In this document: in pieces, positions 5,771-13,149 of the stretch
How the letters are laid out: each line of letters begins with the position of its first letter
How positions within the stretch are numbered: position 1 is the stretch's first letter
From: a virus
DNA length: 24,453 nucleotides
Virus record (IMG/VR): IMGVR_UViG_3300010367_000087
Coordinates: 1 to 24,453 of that record
Strand: one strand, 5' to 3'
Translations under genes and position numbers: made by a program
Notes under the pieces: model-generated
Told to the model about the DNA's origin: nothing
Database searches by the model: none
Seen by the model: only the letters and a program-made list of their open reading frames with translations

Positions 5771-6028
5771 CTACCGCTTCGATGCGTCGCCGTGCGCACG
5801 GCACTCCGCAGAGGTCCAAATTCCGGCTCCGCAAAGGCCGGCCGCGGTATCGTCGATCTTCTCTTGATCTCGTGGCGTTGCACCCCGAGCCCCGATAAGG
5901 GACGTCCCGACGATCGACCTAGTCGTTCCCGACAGGTTTTGCTTCGACACACTCACCCGTGTCGTAGTGGTACATGCCGCCGCGCTCAGAGCACAGGCGA
6001 CGACGAACGCGAGCTTGATCAGCTGCAT
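5771..6028 (-). CDS. Outer-membrane spanin-like lipoprotein (Rz1-like)
   Basis: 85 aa with an N-terminal lipoprotein signal. A hydrophobic run (about 3-18) ends in LSAAAC with Cys19 as the lipidation site, followed by a Thr/Ser-rich mature region and a Cys near the C-terminus. The lipobox has Ala at -3, which is acceptable but not ideal. Its first 110 nt overlap the i-spanin candidate in another frame, the classic embedded or overlapping Rz/Rz1 gene arrangement. The o-spanin would fuse with the inner-membrane partner to disrupt the outer membrane at lysis. Unlike lambda Rz1 it is not proline-rich, so the call depends on the gene layout. Confidence 0.65.
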   Translation of the reverse strand: MQLIKLAFVVACALSAAACTTTTRVSVSKQNLSGTTRSIVGTSLIGARGATPRDQEKIDDTAAGLCGAGIWTSAECRAHGDASKR

Positions 6029-6209
6029 TGCTCAATTCTCCAATTGCTTTGTTGGTGGCGGCCGTCAGATCGGCGGACTCCAGTTCGCGCCCATGCTTCT
6101 CAGCCGCAGGGAGCCATAGGAGCGCGTTCAGCGTTCCGTAGATGGCGAAGGTCAGCAGAGCGCCGCAAATCGCTCCTACGCCGATTTTGAGAATGTCTCC
6201 GATGCTCAT
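5919..6209 (-). CDS. Inner-membrane spanin-like protein (Rz-like)
   Basis: 96 aa with an N-terminal membrane segment (about 9-32, GVGAICGALLTFAIYG), then a helical periplasmic region (EKHGRELESADLTAATNKAIGEL) and a Cys-containing tail. This N-in, one-span, helical layout is that of i-spanins. The start overlaps the endolysin stop by 4 nt, and its 3' third contains the lipoprotein gene in a different frame. Endolysin-Rz-Rz1 in that order is the standard lysis module of Gram-negative phages. Confidence 0.7.
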   Translation of the reverse strand: MSIGDILKIGVGAICGALLTFAIYGTLNALLWLPAAEKHGRELESADLTAATNKAIGELSNAADQARVRRRLCSERGGMYHYDTGECVEAKPVGND

Positions 6210-7246
6210 CGCCGCTCACCCGATTGAAAAGCTTCCACACCCTTCTTCTCGCCGTGCCGCGCCACAAGGTAGACACCGCCGGCAACCGCCACCACCGCGC
6301 CCATCCAGACGTAGCCAGGCACGTCGGCCGCATAATCCTTGACGTTGTCGACATAGCCTCGAGCAATCCCGAGGTTGGCAACGATACCGTCGAAGAAGGC
6401 GCCGACACCGGAGAATGCACCGGCAATCACGGCGCCGATCTTCACCAGCCAGTTGGAACGGACTTCCGGGACCGCCTGGCGAACCGTCTGGGGCGATGCA
6501 TCATTGCGAGCGAGCTTCCGAGCCGGCGCGGTGTCCAGCGCGTTGAGCAGGTCCTGGTCGATGAAGTCGCCGGGCGGCAAGTCGTTCTCCTGCCGGAAGA
6601 CAGTAATGGCTCCGCGCGTCATCTTGCCCATCTCGCCATCGAAAGAACCGTCGGCGCGGCGGCTGCCAACTTCGGTGTAACCCTTCTCGAAGAGCTTGCG
6701 CTGAACGATCTCGACCGTGGTCTTGTCTGTCTTCGTTTCGGGGATAGAGATGAGTGCAGCGGGCTTAGGAGGGGCTGCCGGCGCTTCGGAGAGGAACTGC
6801 ACGCGCTCAGCCTTCCGGCGCTTCGTGAGTCCGTCTATAGCGACAAGCTTGCCGTTGACGTTTCCCTTGTTCCAGACGAGGAACTGGTTGGCCGCAGCGC
6901 CGAAGTCTCGCGCGTTCAGTTTCTTCAGAAGCGTGGACTTCGCGAACTTCGTGCCGCCGATGTTGAAGACCAGCGATACGAGAGCGTCGAACTGGCTTTG
7001 ATTGAGCGGAACCTTGACGGCCTTGTTGATCGAAGCCTCGACGTCGGCCAGGTCGCGCGTAAGGATCTGATCGGACTCTGCCGCCGAGATCCGCATACCC
7101 TTCTTGACCACCGGGGGGCCTGCGGCCGTGGTGTGTCCAACTCCGATTGTCAGAATGCCGACGCTATCGAGATAGGCAATCAGCTTATTGCCTTCGCGTT
7201 GCGCAATAGCCTTGCGGCCCGCAGCGCTGGTGCGCATCGAGGTCAT
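6206..7246 (-). CDS. Endolysin: T4-type lysozyme with PG-binding domain and membrane tail
   Basis: 346-aa muramidase that would cut the glycan of host peptidoglycan. The GH24 catalytic triad fits E-8aa-D-5aa-T exactly: E18, D27, T33 (REG...LD...LTIGVGHT). The lysozyme domain spans about 5-155, followed by a Pro/Ala linker and a peptidoglycan_binding_1 domain (about 176-237, DGSFDGEMGKMT). Two hydrophobic segments close the protein (about 268-291 and 312-329). I use the ATG at 7246, with GGAG 6 nt upstream; the frame extends 78 codons further but that part lacks domain features and reaches into the divergent promoter region. First gene of the leftward lysis operon. Confidence 0.93.
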   Translation of the reverse strand: MTSMRTSAAGRKAIAQREGNKLIAYLDSVGILTIGVGHTTAAGPPVVKKGMRISAAESDQILTRDLADVEASINKAVKVPLNQSQFDALVSLVFNIGGTKFAKSTLLKKLNARDFGAAANQFLVWNKGNVNGKLVAIDGLTKRRKAERVQFLSEAPAAPPKPAALISIPETKTDKTTVEIVQRKLFEKGYTEVGSRRADGSFDGEMGKMTRGAITVFRQENDLPPGDFIDQDLLNALDTAPARKLARNDASPQTVRQAVPEVRSNWLVKIGAVIAGAFSGVGAFFDGIVANLGIARGYVDNVKDYAADVPGYVWMGAVVAVAGGVYLVARHGEKKGVEAFQSGERR

Positions 7247-7330
7247 GGATATCTCCAGATTGTCAGAGGTTTCGTTGAGGTATGAGCGGTTGCTGAAACC
7301 AGTCGACCGACATTGCGCCAGAATAGCAGC

Positions 7331-7359
7331 TTGCCGCGGGGCGCTGGCTTCCATATTAC
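7331..7359 (+). promoter_or_regulatory. Candidate promoter of the ABC ATPase gene
   Basis: TTGCCG (7331-7336), a 17-bp spacer and TATTAC (7354-7359) form a plausible sigma70-type promoter reading right. It lies between the divergent endolysin (start 7246) and ABC ATPase (start 7404). Its own promoter against the late-operon direction suits a gene expressed in the lysogen. Confidence 0.45.
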
Positions 7360-7403
7360 TCGCGCGCACGGCCTTGTGGCCGCCGTATGAAAGGTTTCCG
7401 CTG

Positions 7404-8726
7404 TTGACAGAAAGCCGCGACGTCGCCATCCGGGTGACAGGTCTCTCCAAATCGTTCCCGATGTTCGGCTCCAACGCCAAACGACTTGCGCACTATGCTT
7501 TACCGGGGAACCTAGGCGCGCCAGCAAAATTCGTTGCACTAAATGATGTGTCGTTCGAAGTGCCGCGGGGCACCACTTTCGGCGTCATGGGGCGCAACGG
7601 CAGTGGCAAAAGCACCCTTCTTCAAGTTATTGCCGGCATTCTCCAACCAAATGCAGGCCACATCGAAGTTGCAGGGCGCGTAGCAGCACTCCTTGAACTA
7701 GGGTCAGGGTTCAATCCCGAATTCACCGGCATCGAGAACATTCGCCTAAATGCTGCACTGCTCGGTCTTTCGAAAAAAGAGATAGATGCGAAACTCGACG
7801 CCATTCTTGACTTCGCGGATATCGGCGATCACGTCCACCACCCGGTGAAAACCTACTCCAGCGGTATGATGGTGCGGCTTGCTTTTGCCGTTCAGGTCGC
7901 GATCGACCCGGACATCCTAATTGTTGATGAAGCACTGGCTGTCGGCGATGCGGCATTCCAACTCAAATGTTTTCGTCGGATCGAGCTTCTCAAGAACCGA
8001 GGGACGACAATCTTGTTCGTTTCCCATTCCACCGAACAGATTCGATCAGCTTGCGACAAGGCTCTTGTTCTCGAAGCGGGGCAGATAATCTTTCAGGGCG
8101 ACGTGCGAAGCGCGACCGTCAAATACCTCGAAACGATGTTCCCAGAAGAGCATGCCGGATCATTTAGTGAGGCTACCCACGAGCAACGGGTGGAACACCC
8201 TCCTGTGCTCGACGAGAATGGTGACATCGTCATAAATGACATCTCTCAGTTCTCTACCAAGACGTTTGGCGCGGGAGGAGCCTCCCTCACCCGTCTCCGC
8301 ATTTCGGGAGTCGATCACAACGGGGCATTTGCAGGCGGCAACAAAATGACCGCGATAGCCGATTTTCAATGGGATCGTGAGGCTGTCGCGCAAGTCATGA
8401 AGAAGGACGGAGTTGAACCCAATATCACCCTCGGCATCACTCTTTCAAATGCGAAGGGTCTGTACATTTTTGGAATGAACGGCTTCGATAAAGAGCTTCG
8501 CGTCGACTGCCTAAATACCGACAAGGCCACATTCAAGTTCGACTTCGAAATGCCATCACTTGCTGATGATGAATATCATCTGAGTGTTGCCATCGCGCTC
8601 GGCAATTTGGCACAACATGTTCAACTCCGATGGTACGATGCGTTCCTCCCGGTCCATTGTAAGCCACGCGGCACTGCCGCCGGACTGTTTCATGTCGATT
8701 GCACCGTAGAACTGGTCAGCGCTTGA
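7404..8726 (+). CDS. Wzt-like O-antigen ABC transporter ATPase with C-terminal glycan-binding domain
   Basis: 440 aa from the TTG at 7404 (GAAAGG at 7389-7394); earlier codons overlap the endolysin region and do not look like ABC protein. ATPase features: Walker A GRNGSGKST (63-71, Lys69), signature YSSGM (151-155), Walker B ILIVDE (171-176) and switch His208. The segment VAALLELGSGFNPEFTGIENI is typical of the Wzt/RfbE/TagH polysaccharide-export subfamily. Residues about 270-440 form a beta-rich domain matching the place and size of Wzt_C, which in known systems reads the capped end of the O-antigen chain. No Wzm-type permease gene is present, so it would need a host permease. Composition is poorer in GC than the tail genes (29 of 60 at 8401-8460 against 41 of 60 at 14041-14100). 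Its end overlaps the convergent glycosyltransferase by 11 bp. Confidence 0.92.
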   Translation: MTESRDVAIRVTGLSKSFPMFGSNAKRLAHYALPGNLGAPAKFVALNDVSFEVPRGTTFGVMGRNGSGKSTLLQVIAGILQPNAGHIEVAGRVAALLELGSGFNPEFTGIENIRLNAALLGLSKKEIDAKLDAILDFADIGDHVHHPVKTYSSGMMVRLAFAVQVAIDPDILIVDEALAVGDAAFQLKCFRRIELLKNRGTTILFVSHSTEQIRSACDKALVLEAGQIIFQGDVRSATVKYLETMFPEEHAGSFSEATHEQRVEHPPVLDENGDIVINDISQFSTKTFGAGGASLTRLRISGVDHNGAFAGGNKMTAIADFQWDREAVAQVMKKDGVEPNITLGITLSNAKGLYIFGMNGFDKELRVDCLNTDKATFKFDFEMPSLADDEYHLSVAIALGNLAQHVQLRWYDAFLPVHCKPRGTAAGLFHVDCTVELVSA

Positions 8727-9717
8727 GTGAGCGCACCAGGCTTCGTGCCTTTGCGTAGCGTTGATACGCGAGATTCAGAAAGTGCATCTTCGCAGCGTAA
8801 GACTTCGACCGAAACTCGGTACTGATGTAGCCATAGAGCGTGCTGTGCGGATAGATATGCCGCGCGATAGGGTAGAAGTATCGTCCGAGCGGTAGTTCAT
8901 CCCACCGATACTCAAACAGCACCTCCCAATGCCTGTGCCACTCAGGGACGGTCGCGAATGCCTGCGCGTAATATCCGTATAGCCTAGAACGGCCGAAGCG
9001 GATCCACCATCGCTTCGCTGCATCCTCTGCCCTGATCTTGGCCATATAGTACATAAGCTGCGTCATGATCTCGTCAGGGTCGAGGGATTTCAGCTCATTC
9101 CCGGTGTGTGTCCTGATCGCGCACGTTTCGATGTCAATTCCGTGTACGATATAGTCACGCGATATGCGGCGCCATAAGTCGGTGTCCTCAAACCTTGTCT
9201 GAGCTATATCGAACTTACCGACGGCCGCGACGATCGGCGCGCGGACCATTACCGTTGGCAAAGCGATTGTTACGGGACGGAAGAACGCAACCTTGTAGTA
9301 AATATCCCCCGACACCGTCGCATCATAACGACCAGGCAACTTGTTGCCGGCGTGATCGATGTGCATTGCAGCGGTATAGGTCATCGCGACCTTCGGGTTC
9401 TCCCGCATGTACTTAACCTGCATCTCCAGCTTGCCGGGCAAATACAGGTCATCGCTATCGTTGAATGCGATGAACTCTCCTGTGGCGAATGCCAGAGCCA
9501 TATTCCGCGCGCTCGATCGCCCATGGTTGACACTCGGATACACTCGAAGGCGCTTGTCCTTGATCGTGGATAAGACAGTCAGCGTGTCATCCGTAGACCC
9601 GTCATCCACAACCAAAACCTCAATGTCCGTGAACGACTGATCCAGGACGCTTTGAACCGATTCACGGATAAGATCCGCGCGGTTATAGGTGGGAATGATG
9701 ACACTGACTGCTGGCAT
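8716..9717 (-). CDS. Family 2 (GT-A) glycosyltransferase
   Basis: 333-aa transferase of a nucleotide-sugar onto a glycan acceptor. The GT-A domain is clear: VSVIIPTYNRADLI at the N-terminus, VVDDGSTDD (36-44), NHGRSSARN (64-72), metal-binding DSD (87-89, in FNDSDDLY) and ED (177-178, in RFEDTDLW) at the catalytic-base position. The C-terminal 100 residues are aromatic- and Arg-rich with no clear membrane span, so it is cytoplasmic or peripheral. The ATG at 9717 has a near-perfect AGGAGGGG. It sits between the Wzt-like and methyltransferase genes but on the opposite strand, the same strand as the late operon. Donor sugar cannot be read from sequence. Confidence 0.92.
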   Translation of the reverse strand: MPAVSVIIPTYNRADLIRESVQSVLDQSFTDIEVLVVDDGSTDDTLTVLSTIKDKRLRVYPSVNHGRSSARNMALAFATGEFIAFNDSDDLYLPGKLEMQVKYMRENPKVAMTYTAAMHIDHAGNKLPGRYDATVSGDIYYKVAFFRPVTIALPTVMVRAPIVAAVGKFDIAQTRFEDTDLWRRISRDYIVHGIDIETCAIRTHTGNELKSLDPDEIMTQLMYYMAKIRAEDAAKRWWIRFGRSRLYGYYAQAFATVPEWHRHWEVLFEYRWDELPLGRYFYPIARHIYPHSTLYGYISTEFRSKSYAAKMHFLNLAYQRYAKARSLVRSLKR

Positions 9718-9812
9718 TTCGCCCCTCCTACGGTTGCAGCGTTACCGATAAAGGATTGCATGCGGCGGTCAATATCCTTATGCATCCCCTCATATTCACC
9801 TTCGAGGCTCCG

Positions 9813-10607
9813 ATGACAGTTACCGCGCCAGCAAAGCAGATCAATGTCAGCCGTGATGCGTTTCTCAGCACAGCTGCCAAAGCTATCAAGACAACCGATG
9901 TGGTTCTCGATGTTGGATGCGGCATTCGTCCGATGAACTACTTTCGGCCCAAGCTCCATTTCATGGTCGAGCCTTGGAAGGAATACGCGGACATCCTTGC
10001 CTACCGCTATCGCAACGACAAAAGCGTAATGATCTTCCGTCAGGGCGCGCTCGAAGCCCTGCAAAGCCTAGGCGACAAGTCGGTCGACAGCATTTTCCTC
10101 CTCGACGTCATAGAGCACATCACAAAAGAGATAGGTCTTGCGGTTGTTGCCGAATGCGAACGCGTAGCCCGCGAGCAGATCGTTATCTTCACTCCCCTCG
10201 GGTTCATGCCTCAGCATATGGAAGACGGCCAGAAGGACGGGTGGGGCCTGTCTGGTGCATCCGTTCAGGAGCATCTGTCCGGATGGACGCCTGACGACTT
10301 CGGGTCCGAATGGACTCACTACATTTGCCCAGATTTTCACCAACACGATTTCAAATCAGACACGCTCCAAGACGCGTTCGGAGCGTTCTTCGCTATCCGG
10401 GACTTCGATCACAAACCGGCAGAAACCGCAGCGCCGGCGCCGGAGCTTCAAGAAGCCCTGCCGACGGAACTCGAAGCGGGTCAACTGCGCGGAGAAGTGG
10501 CGGCACTCACAGCGAATGCCACCAACCTTAAGATAGCGCTCAACGGACTGCTGAACTCCAGATCGGTCAAGACAATCAGGGCCATCAGATCGATCGGCAA
10601 TAAGTGA
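9813..10607 (+). CDS. SAM-dependent methyltransferase of polysaccharide-biosynthesis type
   Basis: 264 aa from the ATG at 9813 (GAGG at 9804-9807); upstream TTG and ATG codons at 9756 and 9780 lack a good ribosome binding site. Class I fold: motif I VVLDVGCG (30-37), acidic E53 after beta-2, and LDVIEH (97-102). Residues about 205-264 form an Ala/Leu-rich coiled coil (LRGEVAALTANATNLKIAL) ending in LNSRSVKTIRAIRSIG. That tail resembles the LxSRSWR-type endings common on O-antigen and capsule enzymes. In WbdD-type enzymes a methyltransferase caps the chain end and a coiled coil sets chain length; here the coil is short. Substrate is inferred from context with the Wzt-like gene. It ends 2 nt from the convergent tailspike gene. 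Confidence 0.85.
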   Translation: MTVTAPAKQINVSRDAFLSTAAKAIKTTDVVLDVGCGIRPMNYFRPKLHFMVEPWKEYADILAYRYRNDKSVMIFRQGALEALQSLGDKSVDSIFLLDVIEHITKEIGLAVVAECERVAREQIVIFTPLGFMPQHMEDGQKDGWGLSGASVQEHLSGWTPDDFGSEWTHYICPDFHQHDFKSDTLQDAFGAFFAIRDFDHKPAETAAPAPELQEALPTELEAGQLRGEVAALTANATNLKIALNGLLNSRSVKTIRAIRSIGNK

Positions 10608-10609
10608 CG

Positions 10610-11644
10610 TCAGATCACAATATTGAACGACGTTCGGTTTGCATCAGCGCCCAGGCTTCCAGAGGTATCGGTCATGCCGGCTATTGCGTATGCCGCGACG
10701 TAATTATCCGCGGTGTTGCATCGCTTGGTGGTGCCGTTCAGCACGATACCGTAGTTAGACCCCGTGACACCACCACCGTCTCCGCCGTTGATGGTGTTTT
10801 TCTCGATGTGGCAATTATAGCTGTTGAATACGGTCAACTGCGACTGAACTCGCCCGCTAGAGAAGTTTCCGATGTAGGCCGGATGCTCCATCCAATTGCG
10901 TTGGATAATCGCCTGGCCGTGACCATCAAGGAGGATTTGCCCACCAAGTGCGGTGAAGTTGTTATCCTCAATGACGGTCTGACGAGCCCCAGCAGATATG
11001 CTAGACAAATCCAGAGCGATGCCGGGGCCATTGTTGACGACATTTTTCAAAAACTTGTTGCTGTCCCCTATCTTGTCGCCGTGGATACCGGCCCAAGATC
11101 CTGGCGAAAGCTGGCAGCCTTCCAGAAGGCCCGTTGCAAATCCCGGACCCTCGGCGCTGTTATCGAGGTAAATCGCTGACGTCCCGAAGCGATGGATATC
11201 TTCAAGGTCGTTGAAGAGGTTGAAAATTCGCCACTTGCCGAAGTAGCCTGATGATCCGGTGATCTGAATGTGAACCCCGTGAGTGCCGCCATTATTCACC
11301 TGATGGTTAAGCGTGAAATCGCCAATGACTGTGCCAAAGTTGGTATCTGATACAGTGAGGTGGAGGCCAGCAGTGGTTGATATAGAAGTAAGGCGAGTTT
11401 TTATCCCGCAGCCGACGAGGTAAACCGGACCTTCGTATTCCACCTTGTCGATGGTGTAGCTCTTGGCCGGAATCAACACCGGAGCCCCAGCCGCCGCAGT
11501 GAGCGCTGCGCCCAGTGCCGCCGCATTGACGGAACCAGACGCTGCCGTATCGAAGCCGTAACTCTCCGGGTTGATGAAGCCGCTGCCAGCGCCGCCTCCA
11601 CCGCCGCCCACGAGAAGCGCATTCGGAATCTTTGTCGTGGTCAT
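10610..11644 (-). CDS. Tailspike-like right-handed beta-helix protein
   Basis: 344 aa. A short N-terminal attachment segment with a poly-Gly run (VGGGGGGAGSG) and the pectate_lyase_3-like entry GFINPESYGFD leads to many Asn/Gly-rich short repeats with hydrophobic spacing (IEKNTING, VIEDNNFTALGG). That is the texture of a parallel beta-helix. Such phage proteins trimerise at the tail tip and bind or cleave host surface polysaccharide. I cannot assign catalytic residues, so depolymerase activity is unproven. It is the last gene of the leftward tail operon and lies directly beside the polysaccharide-modification genes. AAGG about 8 nt upstream supports the ATG at 11644. Confidence 0.8.
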   Translation of the reverse strand: MTTTKIPNALLVGGGGGGAGSGFINPESYGFDTAASGSVNAAALGAALTAAAGAPVLIPAKSYTIDKVEYEGPVYLVGCGIKTRLTSISTTAGLHLTVSDTNFGTVIGDFTLNHQVNNGGTHGVHIQITGSSGYFGKWRIFNLFNDLEDIHRFGTSAIYLDNSAEGPGFATGLLEGCQLSPGSWAGIHGDKIGDSNKFLKNVVNNGPGIALDLSSISAGARQTVIEDNNFTALGGQILLDGHGQAIIQRNWMEHPAYIGNFSSGRVQSQLTVFNSYNCHIEKNTINGGDGGGVTGSNYGIVLNGTTKRCNTADNYVAAYAIAGMTDTSGSLGADANRTSFNIVI

Positions 11645-11647
11645 GTG

Positions 11648-13135
11648 CTAAGCCTTTATTTCTTCAACAACGAGGGTTGCAGCAGATGCCCCGCCGAATA
11701 GCGCCGTTCCAACGGCACCGTTGAATGCAAGCGAATTTGGAGAATTATTGTGCCCAACTCGCACCGTGAAGGTGATTGGCGATGTGCCGCCCGCAACGAT
11801 GTCGGTTTCAATCACAAGCGGGAACGCCTGCAGCGACGTCGCAATTTGACCGTACGTTGTGGCGATCGCGTCGTTCTGCCCGACCTTGTGGATTGATGCC
11901 ACGGCTAATCCGTTCGCGGCGTTGATCGACGCCTGCCCCCTAAATCGAAGTCGCAAAACGCTCGTCGACTTCTGCGGAGTAATCGTCACCGTAAGGATCT
12001 GCGTCCCTTCGGTTATCTGAGGAATGGTGTTATCGACCGGGATAAGAGACGAGATACTCGTGTTTGCGGTATAAGGTGTCGCCGCAACGCTTTGAACTAC
12101 CGAGCCAGCAGGCAGGAAGAGGTCTCGGAGTTCCGCCGCGCTGATCTCCTCCGCGTCACCCGCGCCCGCCGTCTTCCTACCAAGTAGCCGGAGCGTTGCG
12201 CTGATATTCTGCATCTTGGCATAGGTGACGGAGTCATCCGCCAACTTCGCGGTGATAATGCTGGCGTCGGCGGGAGTGCCGACAGCGATCCGGAAGCCCA
12301 TCTCCGCTTCAAAAGCCACGCCGTTCGGCGGCGCCTCGCTAAAGCGAAGTGTCGGAACGGTGCTGACATAGACGAGCGAGTAAGATGAGTGCAACTGAGA
12401 TGCACCATTCATGTTCACCCGAATGTTGTTGGCGCTCCCAGGGTCGACCGTGAGCGTGAAATCTGTCGTTGATCCATTGCCTGTGAATGGGTTGATGACC
12501 ACGTCATTGCGCGCGAGCGCTGCGTAGCCGGCGGCTGCGGCTGCCGCAGCTTCGGCGGCTGCTTGGATGGCAACGCTGGCCTGGTCGGTCACCAGCCGGA
12601 ACGTCGATCCGATTTTGACGCCCATCACGATACCTACGAGCCCTTGATCTACCGGATCATTCCCGCTGTTCGTCTTGATCGTCAGCGGTGCCGATCCGTT
12701 AAAGGAAACGGTTACGGGGCCAGGGCCATTGGGCTCGAAGACATTGAACCAGATCAGCGCAGATTCAGAAATTGGTATGGAGCTTGTCGCCTGAATGGCG
12801 TTTGGCGTGCCAGCACCGACGTCGTTCGCTACGATGAACGAATATGGAAGATCAGCGACGCGAGTCCAAACACCGGATCCCGCCGCGCCATTCTTTTGAT
12901 AAATTCCGTTGTAGGCGGTCGTTGGATCGGAAATGACCCAAGCCATTGTCTTATCCGACTTGGTCAGGTCAAGGTACAGGAAAGCTCTGGTTGTATAAAC
13001 GAAACCACCATTCGAGCTTATTGCCGACAGAAAGGACTCAATCCAGGTGCCCCATGCACGGATGCGGCTCTTTTCCGGCTCATAGGCCTCAGAGGCAGGG
13101 CCGTCAGCCCAGATTACATTTGCAGTTTCCGCCAT
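11648..13135 (-). CDS. Tail fibre protein
   Basis: 495 aa from the ATG at 13135 (GGAG 6 nt upstream); the open frame extends upstream but there it overlaps the J-like gene. The N-terminal part (ANVIWADGPASEAYEPEKSRIRAWGTWIESFLSAI) is of the type found on rhizobial phage fibres that dock on the tail tip. A long Ala-rich stretch (AIQAAAEAAAAAAAGYAALARN) is probably a trimeric coiled coil. The rest is Thr/Ser/Val-rich beta sequence. Placed between the tip protein and the tailspike, it probably forms a fibre or an adaptor for the tailspike. Confidence 0.8.
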   Translation of the reverse strand: MAETANVIWADGPASEAYEPEKSRIRAWGTWIESFLSAISSNGGFVYTTRAFLYLDLTKSDKTMAWVISDPTTAYNGIYQKNGAAGSGVWTRVADLPYSFIVANDVGAGTPNAIQATSSIPISESALIWFNVFEPNGPGPVTVSFNGSAPLTIKTNSGNDPVDQGLVGIVMGVKIGSTFRLVTDQASVAIQAAAEAAAAAAAGYAALARNDVVINPFTGNGSTTDFTLTVDPGSANNIRVNMNGASQLHSSYSLVYVSTVPTLRFSEAPPNGVAFEAEMGFRIAVGTPADASIITAKLADDSVTYAKMQNISATLRLLGRKTAGAGDAEEISAAELRDLFLPAGSVVQSVAATPYTANTSISSLIPVDNTIPQITEGTQILTVTITPQKSTSVLRLRFRGQASINAANGLAVASIHKVGQNDAIATTYGQIATSLQAFPLVIETDIVAGGTSPITFTVRVGHNNSPNSLAFNGAVGTALFGGASAATLVVEEIKA

Positions 13136-13149
13136 GATAGCTCCGTTGG

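Noticed and set aside
6224-7285. 353-codon + strand frame opposite the endolysin
   Set aside because: The lysozyme triad and PG-binding domain on the minus strand identify the true gene; the + frame has no recognisable features.
7188-7403. N-terminal extension of the ABC ATPase by 72 codons
   Set aside because: The extension overlaps the start of the endolysin and contains no ABC-like sequence; the TTG at 7404 has a ribosome binding site and a promoter-like element in front of it.
7247-7480. N-terminal extension of the endolysin by 78 codons
   Set aside because: No signal peptide or domain is visible there, and the ATG at 7246 has a good GGAG at the right distance.
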